Below, piece after piece: positions 27,386-37,724 of a stretch of 64,000 nucleotides of DNA. The position numbers were made by a program, and so were the translations under genes. The DNA comes from Paraglaciecola sp. 20A4 (lineage in GTDB: Bacteria; Pseudomonadota; Gammaproteobacteria; Enterobacterales; Alteromonadaceae), in the NCBI RefSeq assembly GCF_011378905.1, contig NZ_WTPY01000005.1, forward strand, positions 62,001 to 126,000, read 5' to 3'. Position 1 is the first letter of the stretch, and every line of letters starts with the position of its first letter. The notes under the pieces are model-generated. The model was not told the origin of the DNA and searched no databases. It saw only the letters and a program-made list of their open reading frames with translations.

Positions 27386-30300
27386 ATGGCGTTAGGGTGG
27401 ATGGTATTAGCCATTATCTATTTAATGGGGCTATTTTGGATTGCTAAATGGGGGGATGGGAGCTCTTCATTGGCTAAACGTATCAGTTCACATCCCGCCA
27501 TATATTCTTTGGCGTTAGCGATATATTGCACAGCCTGGACGTTCTTTGGTTCGGTGGGTGAGGCATCGCGAGATACTTGGGATTATTTACCTATATTCCT
27601 TGGTCCAATGTTGCTCTATTTATTTGGTTATCGTTTTTTACGTAAACTTATAGCCGTCAGTAAGCGCCAACACATTACCACGATTGCCGATTTCATTTCG
27701 TCTCGCTACGGCAAACGTCAAACCATCGCCCTACTCGTCACGTTGATCGCATTATTGGCGACAATTCCCTACATTGCCTTGCAGCTTAAGGCGGTTGGTT
27801 CTGCATTTTTAATGGTCTCAGGGCAAACCCATGCAGAATGGGTAGTATTAGGAGCGACCACCTTTATCGCTTTATTTGCCATCTATTTTGGTACCAAACA
27901 TACCGACGTCACTGAATACCGCCGCGGTTTAATGGTGGCGATATCCTTTGAGTCAGTGATAAAACTGTGTGCCTTAATTGCCGTCGCTAGTTTTGGATAT
28001 TTAGCCTACTCACCGCAATCCACCACTCCTTTACTTGCCTCATTCACCACACCCGAAGCACTTGATAATATTTGGTCGTTCTCGTTTGTAGCGCAAACCT
28101 TAATGGCAGCGGCTGCGGTTGTATGCCTACCTAGGCAATTTCACGTTGCTATTGTTGACAATCTCAAGTTAAGCCACCTAAGAACAGCACGCTGGCTATT
28201 CCCCCTTTACCTGTTCCTTATTGCGATACTCATTCCGATTATCTCTGCCGCAGGTGATGAAATGTTTCGCCATTCAGCGCAAGAGCCGGACACGTATGTT
28301 TTAGGTCTTGCCATGAATAGCGGCAGCATGTTGCTGCAAATGTTAGTGTTTGTTGGGGGACTATCTGCAGCCACAGCGATGATCATTGTCGCCACCCTGA
28401 CCCTTAGCACCATGTTAACCAACGATGTCATTTTGCCCAACATGTTGGCTGAACATCGCAGTACCACTATGCCGCCAAGCTTTACGAAACGAATCTTATT
28501 GATCCGTCGCTTGGTCATAGCGGCCATTCTGTTCTTGGCCTATTTATATTATCAACAAATGACTGATAGTCGCTCCCTCGCCTCTATTGGTTTAATTGCA
28601 TTTTCATTAGTTATTCAGTTGTTACCAGCAATCGTTGGTGGCTTGTACTGGAAACGCGGACATGCACAAGGCGTGTATGCCGGTTTAATGGTGGGTATAG
28701 GTACATGGGCGCTATGGCTGATGCTGCCTTTGATTAACGACTCTGGTCAAAGCTTTATGCTTAACGACACGATAAATGCGGTTGCCATTTATAGTTTAAT
28801 TGCAAATGCCCTAACCTATGTGTTGTTTTCGTATGTAGCCGATGTACGCCTGATTGATCGTATTCAAGCAGAAGCGTTTGTGACCAAGACAGATGAGAAG
28901 ACTAAGCACCATAATAGCCCATCTACTCACACCACAGTTGAGGACTTGCAAACCTTACTGAGTACATTTTTAGGTGAGAAACGTTGTCGACAACTACTTA
29001 GCGATTACCAAACGCGCAATGGTCAGATCCTTAATCCGGCTGAATCAGCCAGTGAAGAATTCGTGCACTTTAGTGAGCGCGCGCTAGGTGGCGTTATTGG
29101 CGCATCATCCGCGAAAGCGCTAGTCGATAGTGCCATCAGCGGTAAAAAACTTAATTTTGAAGAAGTCGTTAACTTTTTCGATGACACGACCCAAGCAATT
29201 CAATTCAATATGAGCGCCTTAGTCGCTTCCCTTGAAAGTCTTGAGCAAGGCATCAGCGTGATTGACCGCGATCTCAATTTAGTCGCTTGGAATAAAAGCT
29301 ATTTAGCCCTTTTCAGCTACCCAGCAAATATGATCCGAGTAGGCCGTCCTATCAAAGATTTAGTTAGATACAACGCACAGCGCGGCGAATGCGGCTCTGG
29401 TGATGTTGAGTACTTGGTACAAAAACGGCTTGAACATATGCGTAAAGGCACTAGCCACCGATTCTTACGCCAACGCAGTGATGGACGCACATTAGAGATG
29501 ATTGGTACGCCATTAACCGGCGGAGGCTTTGTTACCAGCTTTAACGATGTCACTGAACATATTGAAACACAGCATGCCCTTAAAGAAGCTAACATCGATT
29601 TAGAAAATCGTATTCAGAAACGCAGCCAAGAAGTGCATACCATCAATGCAGAATTAAGATCTGAGATACAAAGACGTGCCCAAGCTGAAACACAGTTAGT
29701 CAGTGCAAGAAAAGTGGCCGAGCAAGCCAATGCCAGTAAAACGCGTTTTTTAGCACTTGCTAGTCACGATATATTGCAACCCTTGAACGCCGCAAAGTTA
29801 TACCTCGGCGCGCTACAAGAAGCAGAACTAACCGGTGATGCCCGTCAAACCGTAGGCAAGTTATCAAATAGCATTCAGGCTAGCGAAGCACTTATCGCAA
29901 CGTTATTAGATATAGCCCGACTCGACCAAGGCGAGCTTCAACCTGATTTCAATCCAATCAATATACGCGAAGTATTGCAGCCCTTGGTGGCAGAGTTTGA
30001 ACTAATTGCCAAACAAAAAGGCTTGCAACTTCGTGCTCGAATAGCCGAACTCTGGGTTAAAACAGACCGCACTTACTTGTATCGTATTATCCAAAACTTT
30101 TTATCAAACGCGGTTAAGTATACCGATACTGGTGGGGTTCTCTTGACCGTTAGAATGCGCGATAAAAAGGTCTTATTTGAAGTATTTGATACCGGTTCAG
30201 GCATAGAGCCAGAGCAGTTAAGTAAAATATTTGGTGATTTCTATCGCATCAGTGGTAACCAGCAGCAGGGCGTTGGTCTAGGTTTAGGCGTTGTGCAGCG

Positions 30301-30823
30301 CCTATCAAGTATTTTAGACGCCAATTTACAGGTTCGCTCGCGCATTAATCGCGGAAGTTGTTTCAGTATTCAATTACCACATTGTGAGCCGGTTAAAGCG
30401 CAAGCCATTGCCAGGGCTAACAAAGTGGGATTTCATGAATTAAAGGTCTTGTGCGTCGATGACCAAATGCAGAATCTAGACGCTTTAAAAACGTTACTCA
30501 ATAAATGGAAAGTCACCGCAGTTTGTGAACAAACGCCTAAAGCCGCATTAGCTACTATCAAGCACTTTACACCTGATATTATCTTGATGGATTTTCAACT
30601 TAGCTGTGATATGGATGGATTAGAGCTTATAAGCTTGCTGCGCGAGCAGCTTAGAGAACATAAGCCAGGTCTGGTTCCAGCAATTTTGGTCACGGCCAAT
30701 ATCGAGGCAAGTTTGATAGAACGGTGCCATGAGCAAGACTGTGGGTATTTATCGAAGCCTGTAAAACCGGCTAAACTGAGGGCGTTGCTGCAGGCGGCTC
30801 AAGCTGAAGTTGCGAGGCAATAA
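27386..30823 (+). CDS. crbS: Hybrid sensor histidine kinase CrbS (SLC5-STAC-PAS-HK-REC)
   Basis: The 1145-residue protein fuses an SSS-like transporter domain (about 1-490) to a STAC-like region (about 515-600), a PAS domain (about 615-735) and a coiled coil. HisKA (His794 in ASHDILQPLN), HATPase (NFLSNAVKYTD, DTGSGIEP, GLGLGVVQRL) and a receiver (Asp1069 in ILMDFQL) follow. This order matches CrbS of Vibrio cholerae, the sensor of the acetate switch, and its CbrA/MxtR relatives. AGGAAGG precedes the ATG. It is divergent from the symporter operon and converges on crbR with a 53-base overlap. Confidence 0.92.
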   Translation: MALGWMVLAIIYLMGLFWIAKWGDGSSSLAKRISSHPAIYSLALAIYCTAWTFFGSVGEASRDTWDYLPIFLGPMLLYLFGYRFLRKLIAVSKRQHITTIADFISSRYGKRQTIALLVTLIALLATIPYIALQLKAVGSAFLMVSGQTHAEWVVLGATTFIALFAIYFGTKHTDVTEYRRGLMVAISFESVIKLCALIAVASFGYLAYSPQSTTPLLASFTTPEALDNIWSFSFVAQTLMAAAAVVCLPRQFHVAIVDNLKLSHLRTARWLFPLYLFLIAILIPIISAAGDEMFRHSAQEPDTYVLGLAMNSGSMLLQMLVFVGGLSAATAMIIVATLTLSTMLTNDVILPNMLAEHRSTTMPPSFTKRILLIRRLVIAAILFLAYLYYQQMTDSRSLASIGLIAFSLVIQLLPAIVGGLYWKRGHAQGVYAGLMVGIGTWALWLMLPLINDSGQSFMLNDTINAVAIYSLIANALTYVLFSYVADVRLIDRIQAEAFVTKTDEKTKHHNSPSTHTTVEDLQTLLSTFLGEKRCRQLLSDYQTRNGQILNPAESASEEFVHFSERALGGVIGASSAKALVDSAISGKKLNFEEVVNFFDDTTQAIQFNMSALVASLESLEQGISVIDRDLNLVAWNKSYLALFSYPANMIRVGRPIKDLVRYNAQRGECGSGDVEYLVQKRLEHMRKGTSHRFLRQRSDGRTLEMIGTPLTGGGFVTSFNDVTEHIETQHALKEANIDLENRIQKRSQEVHTINAELRSEIQRRAQAETQLVSARKVAEQANASKTRFLALASHDILQPLNAAKLYLGALQEAELTGDARQTVGKLSNSIQASEALIATLLDIARLDQGELQPDFNPINIREVLQPLVAEFELIAKQKGLQLRARIAELWVKTDRTYLYRIIQNFLSNAVKYTDTGGVLLTVRMRDKKVLFEVFDTGSGIEPEQLSKIFGDFYRISGNQQQGVGLGLGVVQRLSSILDANLQVRSRINRGSCFSIQLPHCEPVKAQAIARANKVGFHELKVLCVDDQMQNLDALKTLLNKWKVTAVCEQTPKAALATIKHFTPDIILMDFQLSCDMDGLELISLLREQLREHKPGLVPAILVTANIEASLIERCHEQDCGYLSKPVKPAKLRALLQAAQAEVARQ

Positions 30824-31430
30824 GCACAGCTTGGGTACGGTTGTTAATATGTAATTTTTTAAAAATAGCAGTGACATGCGCTTTAACGGTGGCGGTAGCA
30901 ATATCCAAATTATAAGCGATTTGCTTATTGAGTAATCCGTCTCGCATATAACACAACACCTTGTACTGAGCAGGCGTTAAACTAGCAATGTTGTCAGCCA
31001 ATTCAGCAAACTCATTGTCGAGTTCCACACCATCACCAGCATAACTTTCTGGTAGCCAGATATCACCTTCAAGCATGCTCGTTACCGCTTGGGCAATTTT
31101 TGCAGCACCAGTTGTCTTAGGCACAAAACCAAGTGCACCAAGGTTAATAACCTTGGTGATAATGGTTGCATCTTCTAAGCCCGAGACCACGGCCACTGGC
31201 AAATCGGGATACAATTTTCGAATATGGATTAAGCCAAATAAATCACCGCTACCTGGCATATGTAGATCGAGTAGCAATAAGTCAATATCGTTATGTTGCT
31301 CTAACAACGCTACCGTTTGCATTAAATCGGCTGCCTCCAGAAGCGTTAAATCACTGAAGGACATAGTTAAAGCACCACGTAAAGCATCGCGGTACAAAGG
31401 GTGATCATCTGCAACAAGTAGCGTTATCAT
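30771..31430 (-). CDS. crbR: LuxR-type response regulator CrbR
   Basis: The product of about 219 residues has a receiver domain with the acidic pair in VADDHP and the phospho-acceptor Asp in LLLLDLHMPG. A C-terminal LuxR/FixJ helix-turn-helix follows (NKQIAYNLDIATATVKAHV). In relatives, CrbR activates acs in response to CrbS, and here its start lies just downstream of acs on the same strand, separated by 24 bases. The ATG at 31430 is preferred to an in-frame TTG at 31436. Its last 53 bases overlap the 3' end of crbS on the opposite strand. Confidence 0.9.
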   Translation of the reverse strand: MITLLVADDHPLYRDALRGALTMSFSDLTLLEAADLMQTVALLEQHNDIDLLLLDLHMPGSGDLFGLIHIRKLYPDLPVAVVSGLEDATIITKVINLGALGFVPKTTGAAKIAQAVTSMLEGDIWLPESYAGDGVELDNEFAELADNIASLTPAQYKVLCYMRDGLLNKQIAYNLDIATATVKAHVTAIFKKLHINNRTQAVLIASQLQLEPPAATPSV

Positions 31431-31454
31431 ATTCAACTGTTAGTAATTTCGACC

Positions 31455-33395
31455 CTACCGATTTAAACGCTGTTCGATTAAGGTGTCAACTACACTTGGG
31501 TCAGCTAACGTTGATGTGTCCCCAAGTTGCTCATACTCATTGGCCGCAATCTTACGCAAAATGCGTCGCATAATTTTACCAGAGCGCGTTTTAGGTAGCC
31601 CTGTAGACCATTGAATTAAATCAGGTGTAGCAATTGGGCTAAGCTCTTTGCGTACCCAATTGGATAACTCTTTGGTTAGCTCTGGAGTTACCTCTACACC
31701 TTCGTTGGCCATAACATAGACATAAATCCCCTGACCTTTTAAATCATGTGGATATCCAACAACGGCGGCTTCTGCGACAGCATGATGCGAAACCAACGCA
31801 CTTTCGATTTCAGCGGTGCCTAAACGATGCCCTGACACATTAAGCACATCATCGACTCGGCCCGTTATCCAGTAGTAATCATCTTCATCCCGTTTTGCGC
31901 CATCACCCGTACAGTAAGTACCTGGATACGTTGTAAAATAGGTTTGTACGAAGCGCTCATGATCGCCGTAAACGGTTCGCGCTTGCCCTGGCCAACTGTC
32001 TTTAATGATCAAATTACCTTCGGCCACACCAGAAAGTTCATTTCCCTGCCCATCAACCAAAGCGGGTTGTACGCCAAAAAACGGATGACTCGCCGCACCT
32101 GGCTTCATGGGGGTCACACTCGGCAATGGTGTTATCATTGCCGCGCCAGTTTCTGTTTGCCACCACGTATCAACAACAGGGCAGCGAGACTGTCCCACGG
32201 TGGTGTAGTACCAATGCCAAGCTTCGGGGTTAATAGGTTCACCCACTGAACCGAGTAAACGTAACGACTCGCCACTGATACCTTCAGTAGGAAAATCTCC
32301 GTGAGCCATCAACGCACGGATCGCTGTTGGTGCGGTATACAGTACACTTACTCTATGCTTATCAACAATTTGGCCGATTCGGCGTACATCTGGATAAGTC
32401 GGTACACCTTCAAACATGACGCTTGTGGCACCATTGGCCAATGGTCCATAGACAATATAGCTATGACCCGTTACCCATCCTACATCTGCTGCACACCAAT
32501 ACACGTCACCGGGGTGGTAGTCAAAAACGTATTTATGCGTCAGTGACGCCCACAATAAGTATCCGCCTGTGGTATGTACTACGCCTTTTGGCTGTCCGGT
32601 AGAACCCGACGTATACAAAATAAACAACGGGTCTTCTGCATTCATCACTTCAGGGGCACAATCTGTTGAGCAATCATCAGTCAGGTCGTGCCACCAAATA
32701 TCATCTTTGCCCCAACCGACGTGATTACCGGTATGCTGAAATACCACGACTTGCTCCATACTCGGGCAATCATGTTCAGCAAGTGCCGTATCAACATTGA
32801 CTTTAAGCGGAATATGTTTACCCGCTCTAAGGCCTTCATCAGCGGTAATAAGTACTTTTGCCTGACAATTATTAACTCGGTCGGCAATTGCATTTGGCGA
32901 AAAACCACCAAAAATTACCGTGTGCACAGCACCAATTCGCGCGCAGGCTAACATGGCATAAACAGCTTGCGGGATCATCGGCATATATATCGCGACACGA
33001 TCCCCTTTGCCAACACCCAGCTTGCGCAGGCCATTGGCAATTTTGCCCACTTCATCATGTAAACGGTGATAGGTAATAATATCGTGAGAATGTGGGTCGT
33101 CTCCTTCCCAGATAAAAGCGGTAACGTGACCTCTTTTCGCTAAATGACGGTCGATACAGTTATATGCCACATTTAGTTCACCATCTTCAAACCACTTGAT
33201 GCTCACATGATGAGCATCAAACGACGTATTTTTAATTTTGGTTGGGGTTTTGATCCAATCAAGTGTTTTGGCTTGCTCCGCCCAAAACGCTTCAGGATGC
33301 TCGACTGACTGAGCGTACATACGTTCGTAACCATCGGGTGTGAGATGAGTGCGCTCTTTAGCGTGTGCAGGAACAGGATAAATTTTTTGCGGCAT
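31455..33395 (-). CDS. acs: Acetyl-CoA synthetase
   Basis: This AMP-forming acetate:CoA ligase of 646 residues matches E. coli Acs (652). The P-loop-like motif [15 protein letters not shown], the adenylation motif WWQTETG, the hinge region [17 protein letters not shown] and the acetylatable catalytic lysine in TRSGKIMRR are all present. The ATG at 33395 follows GGAG, and MPQKIYPVP is a family-like N-terminus. It allows growth on acetate. The 22-bp element is centred about 73 bases upstream of the start. Confidence 0.97.
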   Translation of the reverse strand: MPQKIYPVPAHAKERTHLTPDGYERMYAQSVEHPEAFWAEQAKTLDWIKTPTKIKNTSFDAHHVSIKWFEDGELNVAYNCIDRHLAKRGHVTAFIWEGDDPHSHDIITYHRLHDEVGKIANGLRKLGVGKGDRVAIYMPMIPQAVYAMLACARIGAVHTVIFGGFSPNAIADRVNNCQAKVLITADEGLRAGKHIPLKVNVDTALAEHDCPSMEQVVVFQHTGNHVGWGKDDIWWHDLTDDCSTDCAPEVMNAEDPLFILYTSGSTGQPKGVVHTTGGYLLWASLTHKYVFDYHPGDVYWCAADVGWVTGHSYIVYGPLANGATSVMFEGVPTYPDVRRIGQIVDKHRVSVLYTAPTAIRALMAHGDFPTEGISGESLRLLGSVGEPINPEAWHWYYTTVGQSRCPVVDTWWQTETGAAMITPLPSVTPMKPGAASHPFFGVQPALVDGQGNELSGVAEGNLIIKDSWPGQARTVYGDHERFVQTYFTTYPGTYCTGDGAKRDEDDYYWITGRVDDVLNVSGHRLGTAEIESALVSHHAVAEAAVVGYPHDLKGQGIYVYVMANEGVEVTPELTKELSNWVRKELSPIATPDLIQWSTGLPKTRSGKIMRRILRKIAANEYEQLGDTSTLADPSVVDTLIEQRLNR

Positions 33396-33705
33396 AATGA
33401 CTCCAAAACTAAAACACAAATAAGAATATTGAGCACTTTACTCGTAAGCACGCAAACCGGAATGAGACCTTGGTCTTACGCATTGATTACAATTTGACAA
33501 ACAAAATAATACAAGCCACGAAAATCTTTAACAATTGTCGGGTGCAATTGTCTACATAAAATAGACGGATTTCAGTTTAAATCTTGCATAGCAATTAAGT
33601 CCATTATGAATTTGCCTGCTAGACTATTAATAAAGATTTGTAGCCAAGCCGTCACTTTGCATTATGTAGACAAAGTTTACGTGCTGATTTATTAGGTATA
33701 GCGAC
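33396..33705. other. Divergent promoter region acs / chemoreceptor
   Basis: This 310-base gap between divergent genes contains the putative CrbR element (33458-33479). A TTGACA-like hexamer at 33494 lacks a convincing -10 partner. No small gene is apparent. Confidence 0.5.
33458..33479 (-). promoter_or_regulatory. Putative CrbR-binding element upstream of acs
   Basis: On the minus strand the core reads TAAGACCAAGGTCTCATT and agrees with the symporter-operon element at 21 of 22 positions. It ends 62 bases upstream of the acs ATG, in the same orientation relative to the gene as the other copy. Conservation of non-palindromic flanks argues for a real activator site plus adjacent promoter contacts. 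Confidence 0.72.
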
Positions 33706-35391
33706 ATGTTTAAATATTTATCGATTAAAAACCGTCTGCTTATAATATCAATTGTCCCGTTAATTACGCTGGTCTCAATACTATTATTTATTATTGTTTC
33801 TCAAGTAACCAATCTAATAACTACCGTGGAAGAATCAGCAGCAAACATGCTGATTGAAAGCAAAAAAGAGGAGCTAAAAAACACCGTAGATTTGGCTTAC
33901 AACAGCGTAAAAATAATATATGACACCGACGGTGATAGAGATGAAGCAATTACATTATTGCAACGCCTTCAATTCGGTACAGATGGGTACATTTTTGGCT
34001 ATGATGATAAAGCAGTGCGTTTGTTTAATGGATCAAACGAAGCAGGAATCGGCAATAGCTACTTTGATTTTAAAGATGTGAATGGTATTTACCTTATACG
34101 AGATCTCATTGCGGCCGGACGTTCAAATAAATTAGGTCAAGGAAATGAATTCGTTACCTATCATTTCCCTCGTTTAGGCGAGAAAAACGCTGCTGCAAAG
34201 TTGTCTTATTCTATTTATTTCCCAAAATGGAAAATGATGATAGGAACAGGTCTATACATAGATACAATCGATAATCAGGTCAGTATATTCTCACAATTTA
34301 TTGATGCGTCCCGTAGCGACTTAATCACATCAGTGGCGGTCGTTTCAGGGGTATTGCTGGTTATACTTATCATCATCGGGTTATTACTTGTTCGGTCGAT
34401 CCTCACGCCCTTAAATGAAGTCACTCAATCGATAAAAGAGCTCGCAAGTGGCGAAGGAGATCTAACTCGTCGCTTACATATTAAAGACAATAGTGAGTTA
34501 GGCGAACTTGCCGCTAACCTCAATGAATTACTCGCCACCCTACAAACCATTATCAGCAACGTTCTTAAAATTAGCGTAAGTGTAAGACAAAGCAGTGAAG
34601 ACCTCGCCTTACAAGCAAAATCTATTATGGCGTTAAGCGCGAAACAGCATAATGAAATAGACCAAGTTGCTACGGCCACCACGGAGATGTCAGAAACGGC
34701 TCATCAAGTTTCAATCAACGCAGATAACGCCGCATCGGCAGCCCAATTAGCCGACAGCGACGGAAATAAAGCGATGCGCAACGTAGAGCAAAGCAGCAGC
34801 GAGATGTCAGACTTAATCATAGAGTTGACCAAGACAGGAGACGTCGTCACAAAAGTTGGAGGTGACGTTGAAAACATAAGTGCTGTTTTATTGGTCATTG
34901 AAAGTATCGCCGGTCAAACCAATCTGCTCGCGCTAAACGCCGCAATTGAAGCTGCACGGGCGGGTGAGCATGGTCGCGGTTTCGCTGTAGTGGCCGATGA
35001 AGTTCGAAATCTTGCAAGTAAAACCCAGGGCAGTACCGAGGAAATACAAGAGATGATTTCCAAGTTACAAAGTGGCTCTCGTGCTGCTGTAAACGTTATG
35101 TCGCAAAGTATTCAACGTAGTGACGAAACTGAGAAAAGTATCAGTGCAACGGCGCTAACCCTAACCGAAATTTCAAAGTCAGTCGCTCTGATGAATGATC
35201 TTAATGTTCAAATCGCCACTGCAGCCCAAGAACAGAGCATCGTTGGAAAAGAAATCAGTCGTCGCATCATTGATATTTCAAGTCAAACGACCGACTTAAG
35301 TGGGATCGCAGTAAAAAACAGAGAGACCGCCGAGAGCCTGCATCAAAAAACGACCGAACTTGAGGCACTCGTCAGTCAATTCAAGGTTTAG
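33706..35391 (+). CDS. Methyl-accepting chemotaxis protein with single Cache domain
   Basis: This 561-residue transmembrane chemoreceptor has a first membrane helix at about 11-32. A periplasmic sCache_2-like sensor follows (about 40-195, with [13 protein letters not shown] and [12 protein letters not shown]), then a second helix at about 206-228, HAMP, and the signalling domain. The conserved hairpin tip reads [20 protein letters not shown]. Cache domains of this sort often bind small carboxylates. Its place between acs and a porin within the acetate region suggests, but does not show, acetate or related taxis. Confidence 0.92.
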   Translation: MFKYLSIKNRLLIISIVPLITLVSILLFIIVSQVTNLITTVEESAANMLIESKKEELKNTVDLAYNSVKIIYDTDGDRDEAITLLQRLQFGTDGYIFGYDDKAVRLFNGSNEAGIGNSYFDFKDVNGIYLIRDLIAAGRSNKLGQGNEFVTYHFPRLGEKNAAAKLSYSIYFPKWKMMIGTGLYIDTIDNQVSIFSQFIDASRSDLITSVAVVSGVLLVILIIIGLLLVRSILTPLNEVTQSIKELASGEGDLTRRLHIKDNSELGELAANLNELLATLQTIISNVLKISVSVRQSSEDLALQAKSIMALSAKQHNEIDQVATATTEMSETAHQVSINADNAASAAQLADSDGNKAMRNVEQSSSEMSDLIIELTKTGDVVTKVGGDVENISAVLLVIESIAGQTNLLALNAAIEAARAGEHGRGFAVVADEVRNLASKTQGSTEEIQEMISKLQSGSRAAVNVMSQSIQRSDETEKSISATALTLTEISKSVALMNDLNVQIATAAQEQSIVGKEISRRIIDISSQTTDLSGIAVKNRETAESLHQKTTELEALVSQFKV

Positions 35392-35498
35392 TGATCCCCC
35401 GAACAGTAAATAATTTAGACTATATTTAGCGCTCAGAAAAGGTAACTTAATCACTCCAGAGCAATAATAACAAGGCAGTTACTGAAATGTAACAAATG

Positions 35499-35520
35499 TT
35501 AAGACCTTGGTATCATAGAC
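35499..35520 (+). promoter_or_regulatory. Diverged CrbR-like element upstream of the porin
   Basis: TTAAGACCTTGGTATCATAG keeps TAAGACCnnGGT and TCAT of the acs and symporter elements, in the same orientation relative to its gene. The second half-site is degraded by one base. It ends 77 bases before the porin ATG. Confidence 0.45.
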
Positions 35521-35597
35521 CATGAGCTTATAGCTGTTTTTTTGAACCTGATCCAGAGTAGATAATGTAAATAGCTACTATACGGACAGAGATACAG

Positions 35598-36764
35598 ATG
35601 AACATAAAACACATATCACTCACAAGCCTTGCAATCGCATGTACTACGATGTCATTTACTTCAACTGCCAACCCACTCGATAGAACCACATTTAACTTTA
35701 GCGGTTATATCAAAGCAGACGCAATGGTAAGCCAATATAGCGACGGTACATTAAGCTCTGGCAGTATCGGGCGAGATTTTTATATTCCTAGCCTGACGCC
35801 AACTGGGGGCGAAAAAGAAAGTGCTCAGTTTGACGCGCATATTAAGCAATCCCGTTTCCGCTTTACAACCAATACCCTTCTCAGTAACGACGATAAAATT
35901 ACTGGTGTACTTGAATTCGATTTTCATACCACACCCGACGGTAACGAACGCATCAGTAATTCTTATGAACCTCGTATCAGGCACGCCTTTTTGAAATATA
36001 ATAATTGGCTGATAGGACAAACTTGGTCGACTTTTCAAGATGTTAAAACCTTACCAGAATCTTTAGATTTTATCGGCGTAACTGACGGTACAATATTCGC
36101 CCGACAAACTATGCTGAAATATACCTCAGGCGCCTTCGAAGTGTCATTGGAAAATCCAGAAACGACGGTCACCCCCTTTGGTGGTGGTGGACGGATAGTG
36201 GCAGATGATAATTCGGTACCCGATCTAGCGGCACGCTACACATTAAACCAATCTTGGGGCCATGTCTCTGTAGCTGGCTTGGTGCGCCAACTGGCATATG
36301 AAGACAAGCAAAACGGAAACGATATAGACACTTCAGAGGTAGGTTACGGTTTGAGCATCACCAGTAAAATCAAATTTGGTGAGGACGATGTGCGTATTAT
36401 GGCAAATATAGGCAGTGGCTTGGGTCGCTATATAGCGCTTAATGCGTCCAATGGTGCGGTGTTAGACGCCAACAATAAACTGGATGTCATTGACGTTCGG
36501 GGTTTTACGATAGCCTATCGTCACTTGTGGGATGAAAAATGGCGTAGCACTTTTAGTTATGCCATGTTCAGCGCCGATAACGATACAGATCTAACGGGTT
36601 TAGAGGTAATCAAGGAAACCTATAGTGCGAGAGCAAATATTCTTTATTCCCCTGCGCCGGAGCTAACCTTCGGAGCGGAATATGCCTATGCAGAAAAAAC
36701 GCTCGAATCAGATGTCGATGGTGATATGAGCCGTCTGCAATTTTCAGCTACATATGCGTTTTAA
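35598..36764 (+). CDS. DcaP-like outer-membrane porin
   Basis: The 388-residue protein has a signal peptide ending STAN and a beta-barrel with alternating hydrophobic strands and C-terminal Phe (SATYAF). It resembles the DcaP trimeric porin family, recognised from FSGYIKADAMVS near the N-terminus, SRFRFTTNT and WLIGQTWSTFQD. DcaP-type porins pass negatively charged small molecules such as dicarboxylates. A diverged copy of the putative CrbR element precedes it, which would place it in the acetate regulon. An intrinsic terminator follows. Confidence 0.85.
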   Translation: MNIKHISLTSLAIACTTMSFTSTANPLDRTTFNFSGYIKADAMVSQYSDGTLSSGSIGRDFYIPSLTPTGGEKESAQFDAHIKQSRFRFTTNTLLSNDDKITGVLEFDFHTTPDGNERISNSYEPRIRHAFLKYNNWLIGQTWSTFQDVKTLPESLDFIGVTDGTIFARQTMLKYTSGAFEVSLENPETTVTPFGGGGRIVADDNSVPDLAARYTLNQSWGHVSVAGLVRQLAYEDKQNGNDIDTSEVGYGLSITSKIKFGEDDVRIMANIGSGLGRYIALNASNGAVLDANNKLDVIDVRGFTIAYRHLWDEKWRSTFSYAMFSADNDTDLTGLEVIKETYSARANILYSPAPELTFGAEYAYAEKTLESDVDGDMSRLQFSATYAF

Positions 36765-36847
36765 ACATTTAAGTTATTACTGTTAAACCATGCGATTTAC
36801 TGCGCAAGCTTAAACTAGCAGCGAATCCCAACTTGCTTGCTTGTTTT

Positions 36848-36877
36848 GCGCCATCATATTTTTGATGGCGCTTTTTT
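36848..36877 (+). terminator. Intrinsic terminator after porin
   Basis: A perfect 9-bp stem (GCGCCATCA / TGATGGCGC) with loop TATTTT is followed by TTTTTT. Confidence 0.9.
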
Positions 36878-37004
36878 ATTTTAACTAAACCTTCAACAGA
36901 AAATAATTATTCACTCGCCAGTTGGTTATCCTGATATGTTTCATATTCCCGCTAGACGTAATAAACTTCCGCTATTATTTTTCAGTTAAGTGAACATTAA
37001 ATTT

Positions 37005-37712
37005 ATGAAAATTGCCATTTTAGGTGCCATGGATGAAGAGATTACTCTTCTTAAGCAATCAATCAGTGATCTTATCGAGCATAATCATGCCCACCTAACG
37101 TTATATAGCGGACAACTTAATGGTATAGATGTGGTACTGGTTAAATGCGGTATCGGTAAAGTGGCTGCAGCGGTTGCCACCACCATCATAGTGGATAAGT
37201 TTTCCCCTGATTACGTGGTTAACACTGGTTCTGCTGGTGGGTTCGACCAAGCACTGAGTATTGGTGATATCGTTATCGCTAGCGAAGTGGTCCATCATGA
37301 TGCGGATCTTACCCATTTTGGTTACGCATTGGGCCAATGCGCAGGTATGCCAGAAACCTTCGTTTGCGATCCCATACTTATAAATGCAGCTGAAAAAGCG
37401 GCATTGTCTTTAGGGCAAGTAAAAACGAAAAGCGGGTTAATTTGCACCGGTGACGCCTTTATTGGTAGCGATGAAGCCGCCGCTAAATTATTGGCTGGCT
37501 TCCCCACTATCGCAGCAGCTGAAATGGAGGGCGTCGCTATTGGTCAAACTTGCCATTTACTTGAAGTACCCTTTTTAGTGATCCGTTCTTTATCAGACAT
37601 CGCAGGAAAAGCATCAACGGTCTCCTTTCAAACCTACTTGGAGCAAGCGGCTAAACATTCGGCATTGTTAGTCATTGAAATGATATCTGAACTCAATACC
37701 TCCTCACATTAA
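37005..37712 (+). CDS. mtnN: 5'-methylthioadenosine/S-adenosylhomocysteine nucleosidase
   Basis: The protein of about 235 residues hydrolyses MTA and SAH (methionine salvage, autoinducer-2 route). The start MKIAILGAMDEEI at 37005 is the family N-terminus; an in-frame GTG at 36990 is rejected. VNTGSAGGFD and AAEMEGVAIGQTC (catalytic and ribose-binding Glu-Met-Glu) and VIRSLSDIA (catalytic Asp) are all present. The next genes are cbiB-like and btuF, a gammaproteobacterial arrangement also seen as mtn-btuF in E. coli. Confidence 0.96.
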   Translation: MKIAILGAMDEEITLLKQSISDLIEHNHAHLTLYSGQLNGIDVVLVKCGIGKVAAAVATTIIVDKFSPDYVVNTGSAGGFDQALSIGDIVIASEVVHHDADLTHFGYALGQCAGMPETFVCDPILINAAEKAALSLGQVKTKSGLICTGDAFIGSDEAAAKLLAGFPTIAAAEMEGVAIGQTCHLLEVPFLVIRSLSDIAGKASTVSFQTYLEQAAKHSALLVIEMISELNTSSH

Positions 37713-37724
37713 GCGTCACTAACA

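Noticed and set aside
33494-33522. Sigma-70 promoter from a TTGACA hexamer before the chemoreceptor
   Set aside because: No acceptable -10 hexamer lies at the right spacing, so it was not listed as a promoter.
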